A stretch of 20,167 nt of DNA from UBA5734 sp964528645 (GTDB lineage Bacteria; Bacillota; Clostridia; Saccharofermentanales; UBA5734): the NCBI GenBank assembly GCA_964528645.1, contig CAZGSR010000043.1, forward strand, positions 1-20,167, written 5' to 3'. Numbering within the stretch: the stretch's first letter is position 1; the number at the start of each line of letters is the position of its first letter. The notes under the pieces are model-generated. The model was not told where the DNA came from and did not search any database. It worked only from the letters and a program-made list of their open reading frames with translations. Made by a program: the position numbers and the translations under genes. Of this stretch, positions 1 through 6,989 are shown piece after piece.

Positions 1-157
1 GCGGTTTTGGGCTGCTTCATAGTTCGGTCATAGTTACGAGTAGCGGGAATCCATGAGACAAGGGCTGACATCCCTGCTCGTTCTTTGGTCCGGAACACCA
101 GATGCTCAGCTTAGTTGCATGACTATAGTATCACCATAAATTGTCAAACTCAATTCA

Positions 158-178
158 TAATTGCGTAAAAACAGTGTA
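158..178 (+). repeat. 21-base element, copy 1 of 2 (possible promoter or operator element)
   Basis: The sequence reads TAATTGCG, T, AAAAAC, A, GTGTA, and matches positions 6161-6181 at 19 of 21 bases. Both copies lie in AT-rich DNA upstream of a gene: this one about 200 bases before the NusG-II gene, the other 38 bases before upp. Conservation of spacing as well as sequence argues for a shared regulatory or promoter role, but which protein reads it is unknown. Chance similarity between two AT-rich stretches cannot be excluded. Confidence 0.4.
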
Positions 179-304
179 ATTATTTGTCGTTTGCTGTCAT
201 GCGATTTACAGAAAAAGTCGTTGTTCGTAATCGTTTGCGATTTGGGTTTGTCCAGTCATGTGCCGCCCCAGGGGAACCGGGTGGCCGGAGACTGGATTTT
301 CCCG

Positions 305-310
305 TATAAT
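305..310 (+). promoter_or_regulatory. Probable -10 element for the 376-3951 gene run
   Basis: A perfect TATAAT lies about 65 bases before the chosen start of the first gene. No good TTGACA-like -35 box is found at 17 bases upstream, and there is no TGn extension, so the promoter is weak by sequence or depends on an activator. It is the best candidate for driving the co-directional run of five genes that follows. Confidence 0.4.
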
Positions 311-375
311 AGGGATGCACTTTGGATCGCCGGCCTTCTGGACTGGTGATGGTAAACTGCCAGGAGGCCTTCGTT

Positions 376-819
376 TTGAACCGATCACATCGATCGCTGC
401 CATGGTACCGCTGGCTCCGGTGGGGCGATTATTTTCTCTATATTCTAATTGTTTTGGTTTCGCTTGCCTTGTTTTCCCGTGGCCCGCTGCTGCTGGGACC
501 TGCTGGCAATGGACAGTCGGCAGATATCACGGTGGACGGCGACGTTGTGAAGACCATTCCGGCCGATCAATTAGCCCAGACGGGTTCATTTGAACTGGAG
601 GCTAACGGTTTTCACTATACGGTTGAATACGAGGCTGGCCGGATCCGGATCAGCCATGCGGACTGTCCGGACCAGGTCTGTGTCCAGACTGGCTGGGTTT
701 CCCGGCTGGGCCAGGTGTCTGCCTGCGTGCCGGGCCATCTGATCCTCAGTGTCAACGGATCCCCGGTTGTCGGCGAGGGTGAAGGGACGGAACCGGAAGT
801 GGACGTGATCATCCGATGA
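376..819 (+). CDS. NusG domain II-containing membrane-anchored protein
   Basis: A 147-residue protein, read from a TTG start chosen because AGGAGG at 362-367 sits eight bases before it; an upstream ATG at 322 in the same frame has no such site. A short basic N-terminus is followed by one membrane segment (about residues 18-34), then an extracytoplasmic domain. The signature is CPDQVC...TGW...C (cysteines near residues 97, 102 and 117), which is characteristic of the NusG-II (COG5341-type) family. Despite the name these are not transcription factors; their role is unclear, and they are usually coded next to Gx transporters or electron-transport and FMN-binding proteins, as here. The stop overlaps the next start (ATGA). 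The three spaced cysteines suggest metal or disulfide chemistry outside the membrane, which is inference. Confidence 0.85.
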   Translation: MNRSHRSLPWYRWLRWGDYFLYILIVLVSLALFSRGPLLLGPAGNGQSADITVDGDVVKTIPADQLAQTGSFELEANGFHYTVEYEAGRIRISHADCPDQVCVQTGWVSRLGQVSACVPGHLILSVNGSPVVGEGEGTEPEVDVIIR

Positions 820-1349
820 GTGCGACTGACAAGACCCGCCGCCTGACCACCAATGCGATCCTGTTGTCACTGGCCCTGATCCTGGCGATTGTCGAGCGCT
901 GGATTCCGCTGGAGCTGATTGTCCCTGTGCCTGGGATCAAACTGGGACTGGCCAACATCGTCTCTTTGTTTGCGCTCGTGCGCCTGCGCTGGACCGATGC
1001 CCTGGCGATTCTGGTCATGCGCTGCCTGATCATTGGCACTTTCACCGGGCTGACAGCCTTCCTTTTTTCCATCACGGGTGGCCTTCTGGCACTGGTGATC
1101 ATGGGATTCCTGGTACGCTGGGAAGGCAAAGTCTTTTCCCTGATCGGAATCAGTCTGGCGGGAGCAGCCGCTCATAACCTGGGCCAGATATCGGTCGCCG
1201 TCCTGCTTCTTGGTGAATGGCGACTGCTGGTGACCTATCTGCCGCCGCTGCTGCTGACCAGCCTGTTCACAGGCACATTGACCGGTGTAGCAGCAATTCC
1301 CCTGATCACGCGTTTCCCGCTGCGAGGTATTTATGCTGCTAAACGATAG
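816..1349 (+). CDS. Gx transporter family / heptaprenyl diphosphate synthase component I-like membrane protein
   Basis: A 177-residue protein, very hydrophobic, with about five membrane segments. The N-terminal LTTNAILLSLALILAIVER, the VPGIKLGLANI stretch and the later GAAAHNLGQ motif are typical of the Hpre_diP_synt_I (COG4769) family. Members were first named after a subunit of heptaprenyl diphosphate synthase, but their fold resembles small-molecule (ECF S-component-like) transporters, and the older enzymatic name is doubtful. The start overlaps the previous stop by four bases, and the same pairing of NusG-II protein and Gx transporter is common in Clostridia, so the two probably work together at the membrane. 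Substrate is unknown. The end overlaps the next gene by 17 bases. Confidence 0.85.
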   Translation: MSATDKTRRLTTNAILLSLALILAIVERWIPLELIVPVPGIKLGLANIVSLFALVRLRWTDALAILVMRCLIIGTFTGLTAFLFSITGGLLALVIMGFLVRWEGKVFSLIGISLAGAAAHNLGQISVAVLLLGEWRLLVTYLPPLLLTSLFTGTLTGVAAIPLITRFPLRGIYAAKR

Positions 1350-1929
1350 GATCATTCTTACCTTGATGATTATCGCCTATCTGACACTGGCGCTGGTCAA
1401 TGACCGTCTCGATCCAGTCAATCGCCATTTTCGCAATTTCATCGAGCGGACCCGGTTCATGCGTCTAAGGCCGTTGATGATCGTGACTCACAAGTACAAC
1501 GATGTGGTGTCCTTGTCTTTGCAGGTCCTGATCATGTCCTTGTTCATCGGCTTTTACTGGCATGACTGGCGCCGGGCGATGGTTCTAACCTCAGCGATGT
1601 TCCTGCAGACTACGATTGTCACAGCGACCAAGCAGCTGGCTGCGGTCAACCGGCCACCGCAGGACCATAGCCACGTGGTGATGAAATCCGGTTCCTACCC
1701 CAGCGGCCATACCGCGGCGAGCATGACTTTTGCCTTGCTGGCGCCGCAAGTTTTGTCACCCCATCTGCCGCCGCTCCTGGCCAGCGCTATTGGCTTCTAT
1801 TTGCTGGCGGTGGCCTTGATCACGGCCTATGGCCGGTTGTTTCTCGATGTCCACTGGTTGACCGACATCGTCGGGGCCTGGCTGATCTCGGGCATCACGC
1901 TGGTGTTTGGCCGGCTGTTTCTGTATTGA
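1333..1929 (+). CDS. PAP2-family membrane phosphatase
   Basis: A 198-residue integral membrane protein with the full three-part phosphatase signature: K100-x6-R107-P108, then PSGH at 123-126, then R168-x5-H174-x3-D178. These residues form the catalytic pocket of the PAP2 (type 2 phosphatidic acid phosphatase) superfamily, with His126 and His174 as the expected acid/base and nucleophile. Bacterial relatives dephosphorylate undecaprenyl pyrophosphate, phosphatidylglycerol phosphate or phosphatidic acid; the sequence does not say which. A GAGG site at 1324-1327 lies just before the ATG, inside the end of the Gx transporter gene, so the genes are translationally linked. Its position after a Gx/prenyl-type gene would fit a lipid-carrier recycling role, but this is inference. 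Confidence 0.85.
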   Translation: MLLNDRIILTLMIIAYLTLALVNDRLDPVNRHFRNFIERTRFMRLRPLMIVTHKYNDVVSLSLQVLIMSLFIGFYWHDWRRAMVLTSAMFLQTTIVTATKQLAAVNRPPQDHSHVVMKSGSYPSGHTAASMTFALLAPQVLSPHLPPLLASAIGFYLLAVALITAYGRLFLDVHWLTDIVGAWLISGITLVFGRLFLY

Positions 1930-1980
1930 CGTTGTGCCTGGTCTGGAATTGATGAAACAACAGGAAGTTGAGGAAACGCC

Positions 1981-3180
1981 ATGAATGTGGTGATGACAAC
2001 ATTGTTCGGTCTGGAGTCGCTCGTGGCCGATGAGCTGCAGGACCTGGGCTATGCCCGCGAGCAGATCACGGTCACTGATGGCCAGGTGGTGCTCGATGCA
2101 GGATCCGGGATCGCCTTGGCGACAGCCCGGGCCAATGTGAATCTGCGGACCGCGGAACGGGTCCTCGTTCAGCTGGCTCAGTATCCGGCCCGTGATTTTG
2201 AGACATTTTTCGAGCAGGCCCGTGACCTGCCCTGGGAAGACTGGATTGACCGGGGCTGTGCCATCCACGTCAACGGTTATTCGAGAAAATCGGTCCTGTT
2301 CGGGATCCCAGCCTGCCAGAGCCTTCTGAAAAAAGCGATCGTCGCCCGGCTGGCCCAGGCGTACGGTCTGGCACCGGGCAGCCGGATCCGTGAAGACCAG
2401 GCTGTCGGGCTGGTCCGGATCCAGTTTGGCATCGTCCAGGATGTGGTGACTTTGATGGTGGATTCATCAGGAGATGGCCTCCACAAGCGTGGCTATCGCC
2501 CCTTGCGTCACGAAGCACCGATCAAGGAAACACTCGCCGCAGGCCTGGTCAAACTGTCCCTGTTCCGGCCCGATGCTGGAGAGGTCCTCTTTGATCCCTT
2601 TTGTGGTTCGGGGACCATACCGATCGAAGCGGCGCTGATCTCCCGCCGAATTGCCCCCGGGCTGAATCGCAGTTTTGCCGGTGAACACTGGTCTTTGATT
2701 GGCCAGGCGGCCTTTGCCCAGGCCAAGGCTGAGGCGAGGGAAAGGGTCGACCGCAGTCCTGCTGCCAAACCGCTGATCTTTGGCTCGGATCTGTCTGCCC
2801 AGGCTGCCACCCTGTCGGCTGAAAATGCTCGCGTCGCAGGTGTTTCTGATCTGGTCCGGTTCCGGGCCCAGGACGTTATGCGCCTCAGGCTGCCCGAACT
2901 CAAACAGTGGACCCAGGCCGATGCCATTCTGGTCATCGGCAATCCACCCTATGGTGAGCGCCTGCTCGACATCGAGGCAGCGCGAGACCTGTATCAGGCA
3001 ACCTGCGACATTTTCCTGCCGCAGGGACAGCTGGCTGAGGGTATCCGTCTGAGCCTACTGACGCCTGATGCTGATTTTGAGAAGATTGCCGGTCGCCCGG
3101 CCGACAAACGGCGCAAACTTTACAATGGCATGATTCGTTGCATGATGTATCATTATTATAGACATCCGAAAAAAGCGTAA
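1981..3180 (+). CDS. THUMP domain class I SAM-dependent RNA methyltransferase (RlmL/YpsC-like)
   Basis: A 399-residue protein. The N-terminal 155 residues form the ferredoxin-like plus THUMP RNA-binding part (it starts with the MTTLFGLESLVADEL pattern usual for this family). The C-terminal half is a Rossmann-fold methyltransferase of the UPF0020 type: SAM-binding DPFCGSGT at 205-212, and the catalytic NPPYGER at 321-327, which marks methylation of an exocyclic amino group of guanine. Relatives make m2G in 23S rRNA (RlmL N-terminal part; YpsC in Bacillus). The length matches the single-domain form, without the RlmK fusion seen in enterobacteria. AGGAAG/GAGGA upstream (1962-1973) sets the start. 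The stop is directly followed by the Shine-Dalgarno of the next gene, so they are likely co-transcribed. Confidence 0.9.
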   Translation: MNVVMTTLFGLESLVADELQDLGYAREQITVTDGQVVLDAGSGIALATARANVNLRTAERVLVQLAQYPARDFETFFEQARDLPWEDWIDRGCAIHVNGYSRKSVLFGIPACQSLLKKAIVARLAQAYGLAPGSRIREDQAVGLVRIQFGIVQDVVTLMVDSSGDGLHKRGYRPLRHEAPIKETLAAGLVKLSLFRPDAGEVLFDPFCGSGTIPIEAALISRRIAPGLNRSFAGEHWSLIGQAAFAQAKAEARERVDRSPAAKPLIFGSDLSAQAATLSAENARVAGVSDLVRFRAQDVMRLRLPELKQWTQADAILVIGNPPYGERLLDIEAARDLYQATCDIFLPQGQLAEGIRLSLLTPDADFEKIAGRPADKRRKLYNGMIRCMMYHYYRHPKKA

Positions 3181-3198
3181 ATGCAAAGGAGCACCCCG

Positions 3199-3951
3199 AT
3201 GAAAGGCATTATTTTGGCCGCAGGCTATGCCACCCGACTGTACCCGCTGACCAAGGACCGCCCTAAAGCGTTGCTTCCGGTATCCGGCCGCCCGATTCTC
3301 GACTACATTGCCGATGAAATGGATACAATCGATGACCTGGACCAGATCGTGATCATCTCCAATCATCTGTTTGCCGACCAGTTCCAGACCTGGGCGGATG
3401 CCAGAAATGCTGCTGGCCAGGGACATCCGGTTGTTGTGCTCGATGATGGCTCGACCGATGACACCAATAAGCTCGGCGCGATCGGTGATATCCAGTTTGT
3501 GATCGACCAGCTCGGCTTTGACGACGAACTGATGGTGATTGCCGGGGATAACTTGTTCACTTATCGTTTGCGTGATGCCTGGTCTGACTACCGGAAACAT
3601 GGCGAGGACATGATCCTGGCCAAGCGCCTGCCCTGGGATGATGATCTGCGCCGGTATGCCATTGCTACCATTGATGAATCTGGCCAGGTGACCAATCTGG
3701 TCGAAAAACCAGCCAATCCACAGTCCAATCTGGCCGTCTTTGCGACCTATTTTTATCGCCAGGACACAGTGCCTCTGATCAGGGCCTATCTGGCTGAGGG
3801 CAACAGCCCGGATGCCCCGGGGAATTTCCCTGCCTGGCTGTACCAGAAGAAACCAGTGCGACTGTACGAATTTGATGGCATTTGCATCGATATTGGCACA
3901 CCTGAATCCTATGCCGATGTCATGACAACCTTTCCCCCTGTGCGTCAATGA
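3199..3951 (+). CDS. Sugar-phosphate nucleotidyltransferase (NTP_transferase family)
   Basis: A 250-residue protein. The start at 3199 is preferred over the in-frame ATG at 3181 because AAAGGAG lies at 3185-3191, seven bases before it, and the family signature then begins at once: GIILAAGYATRLYPLT followed by RPKALLPV, the nucleotide-binding loop with Lys23. GDN near residue 117 supplies the metal-binding Asp, EKP is the sugar-binding strand, and DIGTPESY near the C-terminus carries the second metal ligand. Relatives transfer NMP to glucose-1-phosphate, mannose-1-phosphate or similar, making NDP-sugars for cell-surface polymers; some act on phosphocholine. It is shorter than RmlA (about 290) and the substrate cannot be told. 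No glycan genes are near. A hairpin with CCCTGTG/CACAGGG arms overlaps its stop codon. Confidence 0.85.
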   Translation: MKGIILAAGYATRLYPLTKDRPKALLPVSGRPILDYIADEMDTIDDLDQIVIISNHLFADQFQTWADARNAAGQGHPVVVLDDGSTDDTNKLGAIGDIQFVIDQLGFDDELMVIAGDNLFTYRLRDAWSDYRKHGEDMILAKRLPWDDDLRRYAIATIDESGQVTNLVEKPANPQSNLAVFATYFYRQDTVPLIRAYLAEGNSPDAPGNFPAWLYQKKPVRLYEFDGICIDIGTPESYADVMTTFPPVRQ

Positions 3952-3964
3952 CGGACACACAGGG
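3936..3964 (+). terminator. Weak hairpin at the end of the nucleotidyltransferase gene
   Basis: Arms CCCTGTG (3936-3942) and CACAGGG (3958-3964) enclose an inner CGTC/GACG stem with a four-base bulge. It spans the stop codon. No T-run follows, so it is a poor intrinsic terminator; it might stabilise the 3' end of the message instead. Confidence 0.3.
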
Positions 3965-3976
3965 CTTGGGAAAAGA

Positions 3977-4166
3977 TGTGGAAAACCGGGAAATGACTGT
4001 GAGAGAGTGCTTTTTCGATTCCATGCAGGAGTGAAGCTGTTTGGGCCACCTTGTGAAATCCAGGTAAAGATCACGTGAAATCAGGTGTTTCACGGCACAA
4101 AAAGCCAGAAAGGCCTGTCCCCAAAGTTATTCACAGTTTTATCCACATTATCCACAATTTTCCACA
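3977..4166. promoter_or_regulatory. Cluster of DnaA boxes upstream of proA
   Basis: Four direct DnaA-box-like 9-mers lie almost back to back: TTATTCACA (4127-4135), TTATCCACA (4139-4147), TTATCCACA (4148-4156) and TTTTCCACA (4158-4166). The middle two match the consensus TTATNCACA exactly and abut each other. A fifth, TGTGGAAAA, is in opposite orientation at 3977-3985. The starts are 12, 9 and 10 bases apart, roughly one helical turn, as expected for a DnaA filament. Possible roles are a replication origin, a DnaA titration or reactivation site, or DnaA control of proA. No dnaA, dnaN or rpmH gene is in the window and there is no obvious AT-rich unwinding region next to the boxes, so an origin is not shown. 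Confidence 0.65.
4052..4094. repeat. Direct repeat and dyad next to the DnaA-box cluster
   Basis: TGTGAAATCCAGGT (4052-4065) is repeated as CGTGAAATCAGGT (4074-4086), two turns of the helix apart. The second copy is also the left arm of a perfect dyad, CGTGAAA (4074-4080) and TTTCACG (4088-4094), with a seven-base spacer. Such an arrangement is typical of a binding site for a dimeric regulator. No T-run follows, so it is not a terminator. Confidence 0.35.
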
Positions 4167-4235
4167 GGACGCACAATCAACGCTGGGCCAGGCATCGATC
4201 GTGACTGTGCCCGTGCAACGCCGGGAGGTACCCTA

Positions 4236-5525
4236 ATGAACGCAAAAGAGATGGCGATCCGGGCCAGAAAAGCATCACGCCTGATGATGGCACTGGATTC
4301 TGCCACTAAGGAAAAGGCTTTGAACAACATCGCAGCCGCTTTGCTGGAAAATGAACCGGTCATTCTGGCTGCCAACCACAAAGACTTGGAGCGTAGTTCA
4401 AAGGAAGGTCTGGCAGCCCCCTTGCTCAAGCGCCTGAAATTCGACTTGGCCAAGATTAAGGATGTCGTGGCTGGTATCAACAGCCTGATCGACCTGCCAG
4501 AACCGGTCGGCCAGACCCTCCTGATGACGGAACTCGAACCAGGCCTGGATCTTTACCGCGTTTCCAGTCCGATTGGGGTCATTGGCGTCATCTTCGAATC
4601 CCGTCCGGACGCGTTGGTCCAGATTTCTGCCTTGTGTCTGAAGTCCAGCAATGCAGTGTTGCTCAAAGGCGGCTCAGAAGCTCTGGAGACGAACCGGACT
4701 CTGGCCGAGATCATCCATGGGGCCGGCGTGGCGGCCGGTATGCCGGATGGCTGGCTCAATCTGCTCGAAACACGGGCCGATGTTAACACTATGCTCGCAA
4801 TGGACCAGGATGTGGATTTGCTGATCCCGCGTGGTTCAAATGAATTTGTCCGCTACATCATGGACCATACGCGCATTCCGGTACTGGGACATGCGGATGG
4901 TGTCTGCCATCTGTACCTGGCGGATGATGCCGAGGAGCAAATGGCCATTGAAATCGCGGTCGACAGCAAGACCCAGTATGTAGCTGTCTGTAATGCAGTC
5001 GAAACGATTCTGGTCGATCGCACCTGTGCGGATACGCTGCTGTTGCCACTGGCAGAAGCGCTCAAAGCCAGGGGCGTCGAGGTTTTCGGCTGTGAAGAGA
5101 CCTGTCGCCGGCTTGGTTGCCAGCCCGTCACAGACTGGCATACCGAGTATCTCGATTACAAGGTGTCGCTTAAAATCGTCGATCATCTCGAGGCTGCGAT
5201 TGAACACATCAATCAGCATGGGTCCGGACACACCGAAACGATCGTCACAGCAGACGCACACAAGGCACGCCAGTTCATGCTGATGGTCGATTCCGGCAAT
5301 GTTTTCTGGAATGCCTCCACCCGTTTTTCCGACGGTTTCCGCTATGGATTCGGAGCTGAGGTTGGCATCAGCACGAGTAAGATCCATGCCCGCGGACCTG
5401 TGGGGGTGGAGGGTCTGCTGACCTACAAGTACAAATTGTTCGGTCATGGTCAGAAAGTGTCTGATTTTGCTGCTGGAGACAAGATTTTCACGCATCGTCA
5501 CCCGGACCGGCCTATTCCGTTCTGA
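4236..5525 (+). CDS. proA: Gamma-glutamyl phosphate reductase
   Basis: A 429-residue protein covering the whole family length (usually 410-430). It reduces gamma-glutamyl phosphate to glutamate-5-semialdehyde with NADPH, the second step of proline synthesis in the cytoplasm. Hallmarks are GVIGVIFESRPDA (113-126), VLLKGGSEA (141-149), IPRGSN (197-202), the catalytic Cys252 in YVAVCNA, HGSGHTE, and the very conserved C-terminal block NASTRFSDGFRYGFGAEVGIS followed by KIHARGPVG. GGGAGG at 4223-4228 lies seven bases before the ATG. The usual partner proB (glutamate 5-kinase) is not beside it, so it must be elsewhere or the substrate comes by another route. The upstream region with DnaA boxes contains no clear promoter. 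Confidence 0.97.
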   Translation: MNAKEMAIRARKASRLMMALDSATKEKALNNIAAALLENEPVILAANHKDLERSSKEGLAAPLLKRLKFDLAKIKDVVAGINSLIDLPEPVGQTLLMTELEPGLDLYRVSSPIGVIGVIFESRPDALVQISALCLKSSNAVLLKGGSEALETNRTLAEIIHGAGVAAGMPDGWLNLLETRADVNTMLAMDQDVDLLIPRGSNEFVRYIMDHTRIPVLGHADGVCHLYLADDAEEQMAIEIAVDSKTQYVAVCNAVETILVDRTCADTLLLPLAEALKARGVEVFGCEETCRRLGCQPVTDWHTEYLDYKVSLKIVDHLEAAIEHINQHGSGHTETIVTADAHKARQFMLMVDSGNVFWNASTRFSDGFRYGFGAEVGISTSKIHARGPVGVEGLLTYKYKLFGHGQKVSDFAAGDKIFTHRHPDRPIPF

Positions 5526-5560
5526 TTCAAGGTCAAATCCTGCCAAAAGCCGGAATCAGC

Positions 5561-5590
5561 TTGTTGGTTGCTTCCCTTCAGTGGTAAAAT
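5561..5590 (+). promoter_or_regulatory. Probable promoter of rpiB
   Basis: TTGTTG (5561-5566) and TAAAAT (5585-5590) are 18 bases apart, and the -10 carries a TGn extension (TGG at 5582-5584). It lies about 65 bases before the rpiB start, in the gap after proA, which suggests rpiB is transcribed separately from proA. Confidence 0.5.
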
Positions 5591-5599
5591 GAACCAAAT

Positions 5600-5615
5600 A
5601 AATCGTTTCCGATTT
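5600..5615. promoter_or_regulatory. Palindrome at the predicted rpiB start site (possible operator)
   Basis: AAATCG (5600-5605) and CGATTT (5610-5615) form a perfect six-base dyad around TTTC. It begins ten bases after the predicted -10, so it would cover the transcription start, a classic place for repressor binding. The short arms mean chance occurrence is possible. Confidence 0.3.
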
Positions 5616-5656
5616 GTGAAACAAAACAAAACAGTCATGCTCAGGAGGGTTTTTCG

Positions 5657-6112
5657 ATGAAAATCGCACTCGGCAGTGACCATGCTGGCTACCAGTTGAA
5701 ACGCCAGGTCATGGATCATCTCCACAAACAAGGGATTGATTGTGAAGATTTCGGCGCACCGAATGCTGTGGATGCAGCCAGCTATGTCCCTGCTGCCGTA
5801 GCAGTTTCCCGGGCAGTTCTGGAGAAACGTGCGGATTACGGTATTGTCATCTGTGGCACGGGCCTGGGGATTTCCATCACCGCTAACAAACACAAAGGCA
5901 TCCGGGCTGCCCTCTGCACCAATGAGTACATGGCCCGCATGGCTCGCCAGCACAACAACGCCAATGTCCTGGGGATGGGAGCGCGGGTCATCGGATCTGC
6001 CTTGGCCTTTTCCATCGTCGATGCCTTCCTGTCGGAACCTTTCGAGATGGGCGGCCGCCATCAGGTCCGGGTGGATGAAATCATCGCCACCGAAGAAGCC
6101 AATTTCAAATAA
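5657..6112 (+). CDS. rpiB: Ribose-5-phosphate isomerase B
   Basis: A 151-residue protein of the RpiB/LacAB family, which interconverts ribose-5-phosphate and ribulose-5-phosphate in the non-oxidative pentose phosphate pathway. The N-terminal MKIALGSDHAG, the catalytic Cys66 in the CGTGLGISITANK loop, HNNANVLGMGAR and the C-terminal GGRHQVRVDEI are all as expected. A perfect AGGAGG at 5643-5648 sets the start. The stretch that usually reads DYPD near residue 43 is here ASYVP, a mild departure. Placement before upp and the ATP synthase operon is a widespread Gram-positive gene order and ties ribose-phosphate supply (and hence PRPP) to pyrimidine salvage. An allose-6-phosphate isomerase role, known for some relatives, cannot be excluded. 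Confidence 0.95.
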   Translation: MKIALGSDHAGYQLKRQVMDHLHKQGIDCEDFGAPNAVDAASYVPAAVAVSRAVLEKRADYGIVICGTGLGISITANKHKGIRAALCTNEYMARMARQHNNANVLGMGARVIGSALAFSIVDAFLSEPFEMGGRHQVRVDEIIATEEANFK

Positions 6113-6160
6113 TCCGACTCTTTCTGGCAAAAAATGCAAATAAGTGGCCATGGGAACTTT

Positions 6161-6181
6161 TAATTGCGCAAAAACCGTGTA
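6161..6181 (+). repeat. 21-base element, copy 2 of 2, upstream of upp
   Basis: Reads TAATTGCG, C, AAAAAC, C, GTGTA; 19 of 21 bases match positions 158-178. It runs directly into TACAAT (6180-6185), a plausible -10 box for upp with no good -35 at the normal distance. The element could be the upstream part of an unusual promoter or the site of an activator. Confidence 0.4.
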
Positions 6182-6218
6182 CAATATTGCCTGTTGGCTT
6201 CAAAAACCTGGAGGAACT

Positions 6219-6848
6219 ATGGAGAACGTTTTCGTTTTTGACCACCCACTGATCCAGCACAAAATTTCCCTGATGCGTGACAAGCGCACCACAACCAAGG
6301 AATTCCGTGAATTGGTCTCAGAGGTTGCCATGCTGATGGCCTACGAGGTCACCCGGGACTTGCCGCTTAAGGAAGTCGAAATCGAGACTCCGGTAGCCAT
6401 CGCCAAGACCAAGGTCCTGGCAGGCAAGAAACTGGCGTTGGTCCCGATCCTCCGCGCTGGCCTCGGTATGGTCGATGGTATGCTCAATTTACTGCCGATG
6501 GCCCGTGTCGGCCACATCGGTCTCTATCGTGACCCGAAAACGCTGGAACCTGTCGAGTACTACTGCAAATTGCCCGATGACATCCAGGAGCGGGAAGTGG
6601 TTGTCCTTGACCCGATGCTGGCCACTGGTGGATCCGCATCCTCTGCTGTGACTTTCCTCAAGCAGAAAGGGATCCACAACATCAAGTTCATGTGTCTGAT
6701 CGCAGCACCGGAAGGCATTGAGCGCCTCCACCGCGACCACCCGGATGTCCCGATCTTCTGTGCAGCTCAGGACACCAAGCTCAATGACCACGCCTACATT
6801 GTCCCAGGATTAGGAGATGCCGGGGACCGGCTCTTCGGCACAAAATAA
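6219..6848 (+). CDS. upp: Uracil phosphoribosyltransferase
   Basis: A 209-residue protein matching the normal length of Upp. It condenses uracil with PRPP to give UMP in pyrimidine salvage. The start at 6219 is chosen because GGAGGA (6210-6215) precedes it closely and the family N-terminus (VFDHPLIQHKISLMRDKRT) begins immediately; an in-frame ATG at 6144 would add 25 residues overlapping the promoter region. Hallmarks are the PILRAGLGM loop, the PRPP-binding VVLDPMLATGGSA, and the C-terminal IVPGLGDAGDRLFGTK that carries uracil-binding residues. It stands between rpiB and atpB, a conserved neighbourhood in Gram-positives, but is separated from atpB by a strong terminator. Family members are often activated by GTP. 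Confidence 0.97.
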   Translation: MENVFVFDHPLIQHKISLMRDKRTTTKEFRELVSEVAMLMAYEVTRDLPLKEVEIETPVAIAKTKVLAGKKLALVPILRAGLGMVDGMLNLLPMARVGHIGLYRDPKTLEPVEYYCKLPDDIQEREVVVLDPMLATGGSASSAVTFLKQKGIHNIKFMCLIAAPEGIERLHRDHPDVPIFCAAQDTKLNDHAYIVPGLGDAGDRLFGTK

Positions 6849-6864
6849 CAAAACCAGACAACCC

Positions 6865-6907
6865 AATGGAGGGTTGCCTTGAAACAAAGGCAACCCTTCA
6901 TTCATTT
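6865..6907 (+). terminator. Strong intrinsic terminator after upp
   Basis: Arms 6865-6880 and 6887-6902 pair almost perfectly, with core GGGTTGCCTT against AAGGCAACCC and a six-base loop. A moderately T-rich tail (TTCATT) follows. It separates upp from the ATP synthase operon, implying that atpB has its own promoter. Confidence 0.85.
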
Positions 6908-6943
6908 AAGCCCCCAGCCCGGCTGTCCGGCCAGGCCATCCCA

Positions 6944-6949
6944 TATTAT
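6944..6949 (+). promoter_or_regulatory. Tentative -10 element of the ATP synthase operon
   Basis: TATTAT lies 40 bases before atpB, after the upp terminator. The -35 region 17 bases upstream (GGCTGT) is poor. It is the only TATAAT-like hexamer in the gap between terminator and gene, so it is offered as the best candidate only. Confidence 0.3.
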
Positions 6950-6989
6950 CGACGGACCCCCTTAGGCCCGCCGTAAGGCAGGTAAACTT

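Larger units (their letters stand above)
1..375. other. Non-coding leader region, no gene recognised
   Basis: No frame here gives a convincing protein and no tRNA, rRNA or known riboswitch pattern was recognised. The stretch 120-185 is AT-rich compared with its surroundings and holds a 21-base element (158-178) that recurs nearly unchanged before upp. A perfect TATAAT lies at 305-310, shortly before the first gene. A small imperfect hairpin (AGGG/CCCT) can be drawn near 61-75. A short open frame on the minus strand starting at 71 runs off the left edge but has no good ribosome binding site. Otherwise nothing is visible. Confidence 0.5.

Noticed and set aside
1..71. Short open frame on the minus strand starting at 71 and leaving the window (MSALVSWIPATRNYDRT...)
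   Set aside because: Only 23 codons are visible, no proper ribosome binding site precedes it (GGG abuts the ATG), and the peptide matches no family I recognise. A TTGACA at 143-148 on that strand has a poorly spaced -10, so the evidence is too thin.
60..120. Possible small structured RNA (a GGTCCGGAA stretch recalled SRP RNA)
   Set aside because: The surrounding conserved SRP loop sequence and the long pairing arms are missing, and no tmRNA, 6S or RNase P pattern fits.
3055..4074. 339-codon open frame on the minus strand, opposite the nucleotidyltransferase gene
   Set aside because: Its translation has no recognisable domain, while the plus strand codes a clear nucleotidyltransferase with a good ribosome binding site. 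It is an antisense shadow.
3977..4235. Calling this region oriC outright
   Set aside because: DnaA boxes are clear, but there is no dnaA or dnaN next to them, no evident AT-rich unwinding element, and genes on both sides run the same way. It is reported as a DnaA-box cluster only.
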